This document shows positions 50,679-59,318 of a stretch of 64,000 nucleotides of DNA, in pieces. The position numbers and the translations under genes are program-made. The number at the start of each line of letters is the position of its first letter. Position 1 is the first letter of the stretch. Where the stretch lies: contig NZ_JAMFLZ010000001.1 in assembly GCF_023502325.1 (NCBI RefSeq), positions 620,001 to 684,000 of the forward strand, written 5' to 3'. Source of the DNA: Wocania_A spongiicola. Lineage in GTDB: Bacteria; Bacteroidota; Bacteroidia; Flavobacteriales; Flavobacteriaceae. A model generated the notes under the pieces. It was not told the DNA's origin and did not search any database. It worked only from the letters and a program-made list of their open reading frames with translations.

Positions 50679-51509
50679 ATGAAAACTGGAATTATTATAC
50701 CGTGTTATAACGAAGAAAAAAGATTGGATACTAAAGCTTTTATTAAATTTATTCAATCACATAACAAATACCATTTATGTTTTGTTAATGATGGAAGTAA
50801 AGATAATACATTAAAGGTATTACAAGACATTCAAGAGCAAGCTCAAAATAAAATAAGTATTGTAGATGTGAAAAAGAATGCAGGTAAAGCAGCAGCTGTA
50901 AGATCTGGTGCGCGCTATCTTTATAATAGACAAGATATTGACTACATAGGTTTTATTGATGCAGACTTATCTACCGATTTTAAAGACTTTAAAAAGTTGG
51001 TAGATACATTGCATAACAATGATAAGTTATCTTTAGTATATGGCTCAAGAGGAAAAGGTGAAGGGCAAATTGAAAGAAACTTGTTTAGAAATGTTTTTTC
51101 TAAAATGGTGAAAATGATAGTTTATTTAATTTTAGGTTTACCAATTGAAGATACTCAATGCGGTGCAAAAGTTTTTAAACGAAATATTATTCCAGTTGCG
51201 TATGACAATTCATTTTTAACAAGGTGGTTATTTGATGTAGAAATATTTTTAAGGCTAAAAAAACACTTTGGTTCAAAAAACATAATGAATTGTATGTATG
51301 AGCAACCTTTGGATAGATGGGTACATGTAGATGATTCAAAATTAGGAATAAAAGATGCCTTGCAAATACCTTTAATGTTGGTTAATATTTGGTTCTCTTA
51401 TACAATCTTATCAGTTTTTGCTAATATTATTGAAGAAGGTCAGGTAATAGCAACGGATGATATTACAATTATTTCAACATATAATATAAGCCAACAAATA
51501 GCAGCATAA
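50679..51509 (+). CDS. Family 2 glycosyltransferase (dolichyl-phosphate-sugar synthase-like)
   Basis: A 276-residue GT2 enzyme: MKTGIIIPCYNEEKRLDTKA, LCFVNDGSKDNT, NAGKAAAVRSGARYLY, then DYIGFIDADLSTD (DxD), YGSRGKGEGQIERNLFRN, and DTQCGAKVFKR. This is the pattern of polyprenyl-phosphate glucose/mannose synthases such as DPM1/Gtr-type enzymes, which make the lipid-linked donor used by GT-C enzymes. The GT-C-like gene is divergent to it and could use its product. It follows a LytTR-type site with the best promoter of the set. Confidence 0.92.
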   Translation: MKTGIIIPCYNEEKRLDTKAFIKFIQSHNKYHLCFVNDGSKDNTLKVLQDIQEQAQNKISIVDVKKNAGKAAAVRSGARYLYNRQDIDYIGFIDADLSTDFKDFKKLVDTLHNNDKLSLVYGSRGKGEGQIERNLFRNVFSKMVKMIVYLILGLPIEDTQCGAKVFKRNIIPVAYDNSFLTRWLFDVEIFLRLKKHFGSKNIMNCMYEQPLDRWVHVDDSKLGIKDALQIPLMLVNIWFSYTILSVFANIIEEGQVIATDDITIISTYNISQQIAA

Positions 51510-51542
51510 CTTTTAGCAAAATAAACTTAATGGAACCTTTGC

Positions 51543-52403
51543 TTATAGAACTTTCGTATAACGATTATTCTTTTTAAATAAAGAAGGACTAGTGTTTTTT
51601 ACAACCTTAAACTGTCTGTTAAAGTTAGACATATTATTAAAACCAGATTTTTCTGCAACTTCAGAAATTGATAAATCTTCGTTTGATAGTAAAAGTTTAC
51701 TAGCATATTCTAATCGTAGTTCATTTAAAAACTGAACATAAGTTTTATTAGTACGCTTTTTAAAGTATTTGCAAAACGCATTTTTAGTCATGTTTGCAAC
51801 TTCAGCGATAGTATCTAATGTAATCTCCTTTTCAAAATTATTCATAGTGTATTCAAACACATTACGCATTCTATTACCTTCATTGTCAGAGTATTTTTTA
51901 TCATAAATAAAAGAAGATAAACTTTTGTAATTACATTTTGATGTGATTTTTAAAAGTTGAAGAAGCGTAATGAATCGGTTTAGTTTAGATGAGTTTTCAA
52001 CTTCAAAAAACAAATCTTTAATTACTTTTTGTTTTGAAGTTACTTTAAAACCATGTTTAGCACGTTTAAAAAATGGTGCTAATTCTTTTAATTCTTCAAG
52101 CCCAAAAAAGTAAGGTCCAAAAGACTGATTGGTGAAAAACAAGGTGAGCATATGCGATTTTTTTGAAGCTTCCACATCAGTTTTAAATACATGAGGAATA
52201 TTACTTCCAATAATCAAAACATCATCTTTGGTATAATAATTTATGGTGTCTCCAACAATTAAAGTGCCTTCACCTTCAACAATATAACTTATTTGAATTT
52301 CTTCATGTTGATGCAGTTTGTCGTAAAAGGTATTTGCATAATCTACCTGAAAAACAAAAGCATCATCTTCAGGTTTTGGTATTTTAAATGGTAAAACTTT
52401 CAC
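51543..52403 (-). CDS. AraC family transcriptional regulator
   Basis: A 286-residue regulator with an N-terminal cupin (about 15-90, YDKLHQHEEIQISYIVEGEG, GSNIPHVF) and a C-terminal AraC double helix-turn-helix (about 185-280: EITLDTIAEVANMTKNAFCKY, LSISEVAEKSGFNNMSNFNR). It faces the DapA-like gene of the hydroxyproline cluster and is its likely activator, sensing hydroxyproline or an intermediate. Direct repeats TTTGGATAA at 52492 and 52513, 21 bp apart, fit an AraC-type site. A minus-strand -7 element TATTTTTG lies at 52447-52454, 44 nt before its start codon. Confidence 0.92.
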   Translation of the reverse strand: MKVLPFKIPKPEDDAFVFQVDYANTFYDKLHQHEEIQISYIVEGEGTLIVGDTINYYTKDDVLIIGSNIPHVFKTDVEASKKSHMLTLFFTNQSFGPYFFGLEELKELAPFFKRAKHGFKVTSKQKVIKDLFFEVENSSKLNRFITLLQLLKITSKCNYKSLSSFIYDKKYSDNEGNRMRNVFEYTMNNFEKEITLDTIAEVANMTKNAFCKYFKKRTNKTYVQFLNELRLEYASKLLLSNEDLSISEVAEKSGFNNMSNFNRQFKVVKNTSPSLFKKNNRYTKVL

Positions 52404-52446
52404 TTGTATTAAATTTGTTTCAGCGCCTCAATAAACACATCTCATT

Positions 52447-52454
52447 CAAAAATA
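52447..52454 (-). promoter_or_regulatory. -7 element TATTTTTG of the araC-type gene
   Basis: On the plus strand CAAAAATA, which is TAnnTTTG on the minus strand with no mismatch. It lies 44 nt before the regulator's start codon. Confidence 0.5.
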
Positions 52455-52491
52455 CATAAATAATACTCTAATTAATTGTTAAAATTTCGTA

Positions 52492-52560
52492 TTTGGATAA
52501 TATAGTATTTATTTTGGATAAACAGGCATTATTAAGCAAGCCAAACAAACTATAATTTTG
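52492..52560 (+). promoter_or_regulatory. AraC-type direct repeats and -7 element of hydroxyproline operon
   Basis: TTTGGATAA at 52492-52500 and again at 52513-52521, a 21-bp period, followed by the perfect -7 element TAATTTTG at 52553-52560, 40 nt after the second repeat. No -33 element is present at the expected place, as for an activator-dependent promoter. A similar GGATAATATA site lies 40 nt before a -7-like element at 62665. Confidence 0.7.
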
Positions 52561-52582
52561 CTAAAAAATAAATTATCAAACA

Positions 52583-53539
52583 ATGAGTTTAAAATGGAAT
52601 GGCGTAATGCCAGCCGTGTTTACATGGTTGAAAGAGTCAAAATCTGGCGCTCTTGAAATTGACCTTGATGCAACACAAAAACAGGCTGCAGGTATTTTAA
52701 AAGTTCAAGGAAAGGGCGGAAGCAGAATGAGCGGACTTGTCGGTTCTGGAACTCTGGGTGAGAATAGCTACCTGAGCACCAAACAGCGTCTTTCCTTACT
52801 TAAATCCCTTTCTGAGGTTGCTAAAGAATACAATGTCCCGTTGATTAGTGGAGCAGCAGCAGAAACTAAGGAAGAACTTGCCAAAATCGTTGAAGGACTT
52901 GCAACAGTTGGAGTTGATACAGTCATGGTCATGCCACCAAAAACTAAGGCGGTTCCTTCTGAAAAAGAAATGTATGAGTACTATGCACTTTCTGAAGAAA
53001 CTGCAAAAGATGTAGGCGTTACAATTATGCCTTATAATAATCCTGATGCAGCTGGTTATCATGCGCTGTCAACAGATCTTCTTAAAAGACTCTCTGTTCT
53101 TCCTAAGGTAACTGCTCTTAAAATATCGACTATAGATGTTTCAATTATTGAAACCTTGGTGTTAGAGAACAAAGATTCAAAAATTTTGGCAGGAGTAGAC
53201 ACAGTCACTGTACATGCAGGACTTGCAGGTGCATGTGGTGGAATTACAGGTGTTGGTTGTATCTTCCCAAAAGCAAGTGTTACTATGCAGGAGTATGTTT
53301 TAAATGGAGAATGGGCAGAGGCAAACAAAATTTCTCAGGCTTTAAATTCATTATCGTATCTGGATGCTCAGCCGTTGCTTATGGAATATCTTAAACTTGC
53401 TATGGGAATTCATCATAATGATGTTGCTGGAGGGCTTCGTACCTTTGGGAAGAAATTAACTCAACAGCAAATTGATGATGTCCGTGCAAGATATATTCTG
53501 GCAAAAGAAAGACTTGAAATTTTGGACTTAATAGGTTAA
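52583..53539 (+). CDS. DapA-family (dihydrodipicolinate synthase-like) enzyme, likely pyrroline-4-hydroxy-2-carboxylate deaminase
   Basis: A 318-residue TIM-barrel lyase. The Tyr of the active site is in MPYNNPDAAGY (about 152) and the Schiff-base Lys is in TALKISTID (about 178); GSGTLGENSYLS is the GxxGE turn. In hydroxyproline breakdown a DapA-like enzyme deaminates pyrroline-4-hydroxy-2-carboxylate to 2-oxoglutarate semialdehyde, which the ALDH two genes on would oxidise. The gene looks foreign: more C and G at third positions (for example CTGAGCACC, GGTTGTATCTTC) than neighbours, and it is followed directly by a decayed fragment of another DapA-like gene. Substrate assignment is from context. 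Confidence 0.85.
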   Translation: MSLKWNGVMPAVFTWLKESKSGALEIDLDATQKQAAGILKVQGKGGSRMSGLVGSGTLGENSYLSTKQRLSLLKSLSEVAKEYNVPLISGAAAETKEELAKIVEGLATVGVDTVMVMPPKTKAVPSEKEMYEYYALSEETAKDVGVTIMPYNNPDAAGYHALSTDLLKRLSVLPKVTALKISTIDVSIIETLVLENKDSKILAGVDTVTVHAGLAGACGGITGVGCIFPKASVTMQEYVLNGEWAEANKISQALNSLSYLDAQPLLMEYLKLAMGIHHNDVAGGLRTFGKKLTQQQIDDVRARYILAKERLEILDLIG

Positions 53540-53540
53540 G

Positions 53541-53802
53541 CCTTTCAAATATTACAAGAATGAAAAATCGTTTTGGAGATCGTTTTGCAATCTTATGTGG
53601 AGTAGATACATTGGCTTTAGAAAGTACATTATTGGGAGCAGATGGATTGGTTTGTGCATTTCCTACAGAAACAGTAGCAATTAACAATTTGGTAAATGCA
53701 GGTAGAATTCAAGAAGCTATCGAAATTTATCATTGGTTTTTGCCGTTGCTAGAGTTAGATATTAATACTAAATTAGTACAGAATCTAAAATATGTATGTT
53801 AG
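53541..53802 (+). pseudogene. Remnant of the former DapA-like deaminase gene
   Basis: An 80-codon frame from ATG 53560 that lines up with the C-terminal third of Flavobacterium-type DapA-like hydroxyproline enzymes (MKNRFGDRFAILCGVDTLAL, AFPTETVAI, AGRIQEAIEIYHWFLPLLEL). Coding similarity continues upstream of ATG 53560 to about 53545 (…SNITRMKNRF), so the frame is cut rather than a real start. Near GADG a few residues seem deleted, and the 3' end stops after LVQNLKYVC, before the usual C-terminal helices. It begins right behind the stop of the intact, unrelated-sequence copy, so it looks like what was left after gene replacement. Confidence 0.75.
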
Positions 53803-54062
53803 AGATAAGACCAACATGCGAAAACTGTAACAAATCATTGTCATTTGATTCTCAAGAGGCAATGATTTGTACATTTGAATGTACCTTTTGTAAAGACTGT
53901 GTAGAAAACATATTGCAAGAAGTATGTCCAAACTGTGGAGGAGACTTTGAAAAACGACCAATACGCCCTAAAAACTTATTAGAAAAATATCCAGTGTCAA
54001 CTAAAATAGTTCATAAACCAGTAGATATTGAAGCGCATTTAAAAAGATTAAATAAAGAATGA
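53796..54062 (+). CDS. DUF1272 zinc-ribbon protein
   Basis: An 88-residue protein with Cys pairs CENC, CTFC-KDC and CPNC that make two zinc knuckles (MLEIRPTCENCNKSL, CTFECTFCKDC, VCPNCGGDF), the signature of DUF1272. Function unknown. It starts seven nt inside the pseudogene remnant and overlaps the aldehyde dehydrogenase start by four nt (ATGA), so it is part of the catabolic operon. Confidence 0.88.
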   Translation: MLEIRPTCENCNKSLSFDSQEAMICTFECTFCKDCVENILQEVCPNCGGDFEKRPIRPKNLLEKYPVSTKIVHKPVDIEAHLKRLNKE

Positions 54063-55642
54063 TAACAGGAAAAAATTACATCGGAAATCAACTTTCAGCA
54101 AAAGGAAACAAATCATATAAAACATTTAACCCACAATTAAATATTGAAAATGATAATGTATTTGTTGAAGCCACCTCTGATGAAATAAACACAACGGCAA
54201 ATTTAGCAGCTAAGGCATTTAAAGAATACTCAAAAAAATCGGGCAAAGAAAAAGCACTGTTTTTAAATACCATTGCAGATGAGATAGAAGCATTAGGCGA
54301 TGAGCTATTACAGGTGTATTCTTCTGAAAGCGGATTGCCAAATGGAAGAGCCATGGGCGAACGTGGTAGAACAATTGGCCAATTACGTGCTTTTGCAAAT
54401 CATATTACAGAAGGAAACTGGGTAGATGCATCAATAGATACGGCACAACCAGATAGACAACCTATTCCAAAAACAGATTTAAGAAAAATGAATGTGGCAT
54501 TAGGCCCAGTTGTAGTTTTTGGAGCATCAAATTTTCCATTAGCATTTTCAACGGCCGGAGGAGATACAGCTTCAGCATTAGCAGCAGGCTGTCCAGTAAT
54601 TGTTAAATCACATCCAATGCATGCAGGAACTGGCGAATTGGTAGCCTCAGCAGTAATTAAAGCAGCTGAAAAAACGGGTATGCCAAATGGCGTTTTTTCA
54701 AATTTGAATAGTAGTGGGATAGAAGTTGGGCAAGAATTGGTAAAACATCCAAAAGTAAAAGCAGTAGGATTTACAGGAAGCATTAAAGGCGGTAGAGCTT
54801 TATTTGATTTAGCAACAAAACGAGAAGAACCTATTCCAGTATTTGCAGAAATGGGAAGTGTTAACCCAGTGATAATGTTGCCAAATGCATTAAATAACAA
54901 AGCGGCAGATTGGGCAAAAACCTACGCAGGGTCAATTACTTTAGGATCTGGACAATTTTGTACAAACCCAGGATTGTTATTGGGAATTAAAGGAGAAGGC
55001 TTAACAACGTTTGCAAATGTTTTATCAGAAGAGATTGTTAAAATAGAACCTTCATGTATGCTGCACCCAAATATTTATGGATCATACGAAAATAATAAGG
55101 CGACAGCTTTGGAACAATCTGAAGTAAATATTTTAGCAGATTATAATTCTGATGTGGAAAGTAATTATGCTAGGCAAACAGTTTCTAAAGTTAAGGGGGC
55201 AACATTTTTAGAAAACCCAACGTTGCATAATGAGGTTTTTGGACCATTTTCAATGCTGGTTGAATGCGAAAACGAAGCACAATTAGAAGAAGTAATTAAT
55301 AATTTAGAAGGACAATTAACGGGAACAATAATTGCTGATGAAGACGAGTTGATTAATAGTTCTAATATTGTTGATGCACTGCAAAATAGAGTAGGGCGCA
55401 TAATTTTCAATGGCGTTCCAACTGGTGTTGAGGTTTGCCCATCTATGCTTCATGGAGGACCTTACCCTGCATCTTCTGATAGCCGCTTTACAGCAGTAGG
55501 AGTAGATTCTATTAAGCGATGGGTTCGACCGTTTAGTTTTCAATCTTGGCCAAATGAATTGTTGCCAGACGAATTAAAAAACGAAAACCCACTAGGCATT
55601 TCAAGATTGGTTAATGGGAATAAAAGTGTAAATAAAATATAA
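54059..55642 (+). CDS. Aldehyde dehydrogenase, likely 2-oxoglutarate semialdehyde dehydrogenase
   Basis: A 527-residue NAD(P)-dependent aldehyde dehydrogenase. Motifs are GASNFPLAFSTAGGDTASAL, VGFTGSIKGGRALF, FAEMGSVNP (general base Glu about 261), and GSGQFCTNPGLL with catalytic Cys about 302. It matches the group annotated as (NADP+) ALDH next to hydroxyproline epimerases, which oxidise 2-oxoglutarate semialdehyde to 2-oxoglutarate. It sits directly after the DapA-like and DUF1272 genes in the cluster. Substrate inferred from context. Confidence 0.88.
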   Translation: MITGKNYIGNQLSAKGNKSYKTFNPQLNIENDNVFVEATSDEINTTANLAAKAFKEYSKKSGKEKALFLNTIADEIEALGDELLQVYSSESGLPNGRAMGERGRTIGQLRAFANHITEGNWVDASIDTAQPDRQPIPKTDLRKMNVALGPVVVFGASNFPLAFSTAGGDTASALAAGCPVIVKSHPMHAGTGELVASAVIKAAEKTGMPNGVFSNLNSSGIEVGQELVKHPKVKAVGFTGSIKGGRALFDLATKREEPIPVFAEMGSVNPVIMLPNALNNKAADWAKTYAGSITLGSGQFCTNPGLLLGIKGEGLTTFANVLSEEIVKIEPSCMLHPNIYGSYENNKATALEQSEVNILADYNSDVESNYARQTVSKVKGATFLENPTLHNEVFGPFSMLVECENEAQLEEVINNLEGQLTGTIIADEDELINSSNIVDALQNRVGRIIFNGVPTGVEVCPSMLHGGPYPASSDSRFTAVGVDSIKRWVRPFSFQSWPNELLPDELKNENPLGISRLVNGNKSVNKI

Positions 55643-55691
55643 AGTAAAGAACAATTAATAAGAGTTTGACTAACTCAAATAGAGGCTTATT

Positions 55692-55714
55692 GGGTGCATT
55701 TTATAGCACCCTTT
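55692..55714 (+). terminator. Hairpin GGGTGC/GCACCC after aldehyde dehydrogenase
   Basis: GGGTGC (55692-55697) and GCACCC (55706-55711) with an 8-nt loop, then TTT. Located in the 107-nt gap before the epimerase gene; may attenuate or end the first transcript of the cluster. Confidence 0.6.
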
Positions 55715-55749
55715 AAGTTTTAAACTATTTACTAAAAAAATTAATTTAA

Positions 55750-56757
55750 ATGGCAAGTAATACTTTTGTATGTATAGATGCTCATACTTGCGGAAACCCT
55801 GTAAGAGTCGTAAAAAGTGGAGGCCCACGTTTAGTTGGGAATACCATGAGCGAAAAACGTCAGCATTTTTTAAAAGAATACGATTGGATTAGAAAAGGGT
55901 TAATGTATGAACCACGCGGGCATGATATGATGAGTGGCTCCATTTTATTTCCACCGCATAATCCTGAAAATGATTTTGCAATTCTATTTATTGAAACTTC
56001 AGGATGTTTACCAATGTGCGGACACGGTACAATTGGAACAATCACAATAGCTATTGAAGAAGGGTTGGTTATACCCAAAGCCCCTGGAAAAATTAGAATG
56101 GAAGCACCAGCTGGTTTGGTTCAGATTGAATATGGACAAACAGGTAAAAAGGTAGATTGGGTTAAACTAACTAATGTAAAAAGTTATTTAGCTGCAGAAA
56201 ACTTAACAGTTGATTGTCCAGAATTAGGAGAAATCACTTTTGATGTTGCTTATGGTGGGAATTACTATGCCATAGTAGATCCTCAAAAAAACTTTTCTGG
56301 AATTCACGATTTTACAGCTTCAAAAATTATTCAATACTCTCAAGTAGTGAGAGATAGAATCAACGAAAAATATCCAAATAAATTTATTCATCCAGAAAAT
56401 GAAACGATTAAAGATGTTACACATATGCTGTGGACAGGAAACCCAATTGACCCAAAATCTTCTGGAAGAAATGCTGTTTTTTATGGCGATAAAGCTATAG
56501 ATCGATCACCATGTGGAACAGGAACATCGGCAAGAATTGCACAACTGCATGCAAAAGGGAAACTTAAAAAAGGAGAAGACTTTATTCATGAAAGTTTTAT
56601 TGGAAGTAAATTTATTGGTTGTGTTGAAAAAGAAGTATTTTTAGACGGAAAACCTGCAGTAATTCCAAGTATAAAAGGTTGGGCAAGAATATATGGACAT
56701 AATACAATTACAATAGATGATGATGATCCATATGCATATGGTTTTCAAGTAATTTGA
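55750..56757 (+). CDS. 4-hydroxyproline 2-epimerase (proline racemase family)
   Basis: A 335-residue enzyme with both catalytic Cys: Cys90 in LPMCGHGTIGT and Cys255 in DRSPCGTGTSARIAQ. Two Cys make a racemase or epimerase. The pattern MASNTFVCIDAHTCGNPVRV and the cluster context (D-amino-acid oxidase, DapA-like, ALDH) point to conversion of trans-4-hydroxy-L-proline to cis-4-hydroxy-D-proline, the first step of hydroxyproline breakdown, rather than proline racemase. The FAD oxidase gene follows after 12 nt. Confidence 0.92.
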   Translation: MASNTFVCIDAHTCGNPVRVVKSGGPRLVGNTMSEKRQHFLKEYDWIRKGLMYEPRGHDMMSGSILFPPHNPENDFAILFIETSGCLPMCGHGTIGTITIAIEEGLVIPKAPGKIRMEAPAGLVQIEYGQTGKKVDWVKLTNVKSYLAAENLTVDCPELGEITFDVAYGGNYYAIVDPQKNFSGIHDFTASKIIQYSQVVRDRINEKYPNKFIHPENETIKDVTHMLWTGNPIDPKSSGRNAVFYGDKAIDRSPCGTGTSARIAQLHAKGKLKKGEDFIHESFIGSKFIGCVEKEVFLDGKPAVIPSIKGWARIYGHNTITIDDDDPYAYGFQVI

Positions 56758-56769
56758 TTTTTTATTAAA

Positions 56770-58017
56770 ATGGGTAAAAATATTGTAGTTATTGGTGGCG
56801 GAATTATTGGTTTATGCTCTGCATATTATCTTCAAAAAGAAGGACATCAAGTTACTATCGTCGATCAGTCGAATCTTGATTCTGGAGCATCATATGTCAA
56901 TGCAGGCTATTTATCTCCAAGTCATATTATTCCTTTATCTGCTCCAGGTGTTATGAAAAAAGGAATAAAATGGATGTTTGATAAATCAAGCCCTCTTTAT
57001 ATTAAACCGCGGTTAGATTTAGATTTTTTTAAATGGACTCTTGCCTTTAACAAATCATGTAATATAAAACATGTAAATAAGGCCATTCCTGGAATTAAAA
57101 ACATTTCGCTTTTAAGCCAAGATTTATATGATGATATAAAACGCGATGAAAACTTTACTTTTCATTACGAGAAAAAAGGTTTACTCATGTTATGTCAAAC
57201 CAATAAAATGTTAGATGAAGAAATAAAAACGGCTCATTTAGCAAAACAAAAAGGCTTAGATGTAGAAGAAATTAGTATTGACGCTTTAAAACAATTAGAA
57301 CCAAATGTAGATATAAATGTAAAAGGAGGAACTTATTATAAATGTGATTCTCATACTACACCGCATGAGTTTATGAGCGACATGAAAACACATTTAAAAA
57401 GAGAAGGCGTTGTTTTTTACACCAATGAAAAGGTTGAGGACTTAGAAGTTGAAAATCAAAAAATTTCAGGAATTAAGACTAACAAGCAAACGTTAAAAGC
57501 AGACGAATTTGTTTTAGCTGCAGGCTCTTGGAGTTCTATATTAAGTAAAAAGTTAGAACTAAAATTATTGATTCAAGCAGGAAAAGGATACAGAATTAAC
57601 TCAGAAAAAGAAACAGGAATTTCTATTCCGGCAATTTTATCGGAAGCGAAAGTTGCTGTTACTCCAATGAATGGGTTTACTCGCTTTGCAGGTACAATGG
57701 AGATAGCAGGCATAAATCATAATATTAATAGGGTAAGAGTTGAGGCGATAGCTAATGCTACAAAAAAATATTATCCAAGTATTGAATTAACGCAGGAAGA
57801 AAAAAATGGAGCTGCCTCTGGTTTGCGTCCAGTATCTCCAGACGGATTGCCGTATATTGGTAAATCTAATAAATGTGAAAATTTAACTATTGCTACTGGC
57901 CATGCTATGATGGGCTGGACAATGGCAACAGCTACAGGGAAATTGGTTTCTGAAATTATTTCTGAACAAAAAACCTCTTTAGATATAACTAGTTACCACC
58001 CAGATAGAGCTTTTTAA
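56770..58017 (+). CDS. FAD-dependent D-hydroxyproline oxidase/dehydrogenase (DadA-like)
   Basis: A 415-residue flavoprotein of the DAO family: the ADP-binding Rossmann motif VVIGGGIIGLCSAYYL at the N terminus, VTIVDQSNLDSGASYVNAGY, and a C-terminal PDGLPYIGKS and ATGHAMMGWTMA. It follows the epimerase and should oxidise cis-4-hydroxy-D-proline to pyrroline-4-hydroxy-2-carboxylate. It is followed two nt later by the M24B gene, so all are one operon. Confidence 0.88.
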   Translation: MGKNIVVIGGGIIGLCSAYYLQKEGHQVTIVDQSNLDSGASYVNAGYLSPSHIIPLSAPGVMKKGIKWMFDKSSPLYIKPRLDLDFFKWTLAFNKSCNIKHVNKAIPGIKNISLLSQDLYDDIKRDENFTFHYEKKGLLMLCQTNKMLDEEIKTAHLAKQKGLDVEEISIDALKQLEPNVDINVKGGTYYKCDSHTTPHEFMSDMKTHLKREGVVFYTNEKVEDLEVENQKISGIKTNKQTLKADEFVLAAGSWSSILSKKLELKLLIQAGKGYRINSEKETGISIPAILSEAKVAVTPMNGFTRFAGTMEIAGINHNINRVRVEAIANATKKYYPSIELTQEEKNGAASGLRPVSPDGLPYIGKSNKCENLTIATGHAMMGWTMATATGKLVSEIISEQKTSLDITSYHPDRAF

Positions 58018-58019
58018 TT

Positions 58020-59312
58020 ATGAGGTATGATAAAATTTCTAATACATTATTCATAAAAAACAGAGCTAATTTCTGTTCGAAAATGAGTGAAAATACCATT
58101 GCAGTTTTAACATCAAATGATGTAAAACACAATAATGCTGATGATGTAATGGGTTTTACTCAAAATAATGATTTGTTTTACCTATCTGGAATTGACCAAG
58201 AGGAAACACTATTGGTTTTATGTCCAGACGCTTATAAAAAGGAAAATCGAGAGATTTTATTTATAAAAGAAACGAATGAGCATATTAAAATATGGGACGG
58301 CGAAAAGCTAACAAAAAAGCAAGCGAGTGAAATCTCAGGAATTAAACGTGTAGAATGGATTCAAGATTTCGAAATGGTTTTGCAATACATGGCTTTTGAA
58401 GCTGAAGGTTTTTATTTAGGACATAACGAACATTTAAAACGTGTAACAAAAAGCCAAGAAACACAACAAGATAGAATGATTAAGTGGTGTAAAGAGAAAT
58501 ATCCTTTACACCAATATTTTCGAGCAGCTAAAATAACTAGAGCGTTAAGGCAAATTAAATCTGAGGAAGAAATTAAATTAATTCAAAAGGCAGCTAATAT
58601 TAGTATTGAATCGTTTAAACGTGTTTTAAAAACGTGCAAGCCTAATATCAAAGAATATGAGTTAGAAGCAGAATTGACTTATAATTTAATAAAATCCGGA
58701 GCCGTTCGTCATGCTTTTCAACCTATTGTAGCTTCAGGAAAAAATGCTTGCGCACTACACTATAATACAAATGATGCAGTTTGTAAAAATGATGAAATGG
58801 TTTTAATGGATTTTGGTGTTTGTTATGCCAATTATAATAGTGATACAACACGATGTTTTCCTGTAAACGGAAAATTTTCAGATAGACAAAAAGAAGTATA
58901 TAGTTCTGTTTTGTATTGTTTAAAAGAAGGGAGTAAACTTTTAAAACCAGAAATGATATCGTCTGATTATGAGCAACACATGGCAGCTTTAATTGAAGCA
59001 GAATTGATAAAGTTAGGCTTATTAAATGCTGATGAAGTTTTAAAACAAGATCCAGAAAAACCTCTGTATAAGAAATATTTTATGCATGGTACAGCACACC
59101 ATATTGGTTTAGATGTACATGATGTAGGCTTGTATTCTCGTCCATTTGAAGTAGGAATGGTTTTAACCTGCGAACCAGGAATTTATATTCCAGAAGAAGG
59201 TATAGGCTGTCGTTTGGAAAACGACTATCTTATTACTAAAGATGGGAATATAAACTTAACCGAAGCTATGCCGATCGAAATTGAAGATATTGAAGCACTA
59301 ATGAATAATTAA
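58020..59312 (+). CDS. Xaa-Pro aminopeptidase (M24B), copy 1
   Basis: A 430-residue two-metal peptidase with an N-terminal AMP_N domain (about 1-130, MGFTQNNDLFYLSGI) and a pita-bread M24 domain. Metal ligands are visible in MVLMDFGVCYANYNSDTTR (Asp pair), the His in GTAHHIGLDVHDV, and the Glu residues in CEPGIYIPEEG and CRLENDYLI. It removes residues preceding proline or hydroxyproline from peptides, supplying the pathway with imino acids. Its start follows the oxidase stop by two nt. Confidence 0.9.
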   Translation: MRYDKISNTLFIKNRANFCSKMSENTIAVLTSNDVKHNNADDVMGFTQNNDLFYLSGIDQEETLLVLCPDAYKKENREILFIKETNEHIKIWDGEKLTKKQASEISGIKRVEWIQDFEMVLQYMAFEAEGFYLGHNEHLKRVTKSQETQQDRMIKWCKEKYPLHQYFRAAKITRALRQIKSEEEIKLIQKAANISIESFKRVLKTCKPNIKEYELEAELTYNLIKSGAVRHAFQPIVASGKNACALHYNTNDAVCKNDEMVLMDFGVCYANYNSDTTRCFPVNGKFSDRQKEVYSSVLYCLKEGSKLLKPEMISSDYEQHMAALIEAELIKLGLLNADEVLKQDPEKPLYKKYFMHGTAHHIGLDVHDVGLYSRPFEVGMVLTCEPGIYIPEEGIGCRLENDYLITKDGNINLTEAMPIEIEDIEALMNN

Positions 59313-59318
59313 AAAAGT

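Noticed and set aside
54400..54900. 166-codon frame antisense to the aldehyde dehydrogenase
   Set aside because: Lies wholly within a gene with intact catalytic motifs; translation is Pro/Ala-rich in a way typical of the opposite strand of ALDH codons.
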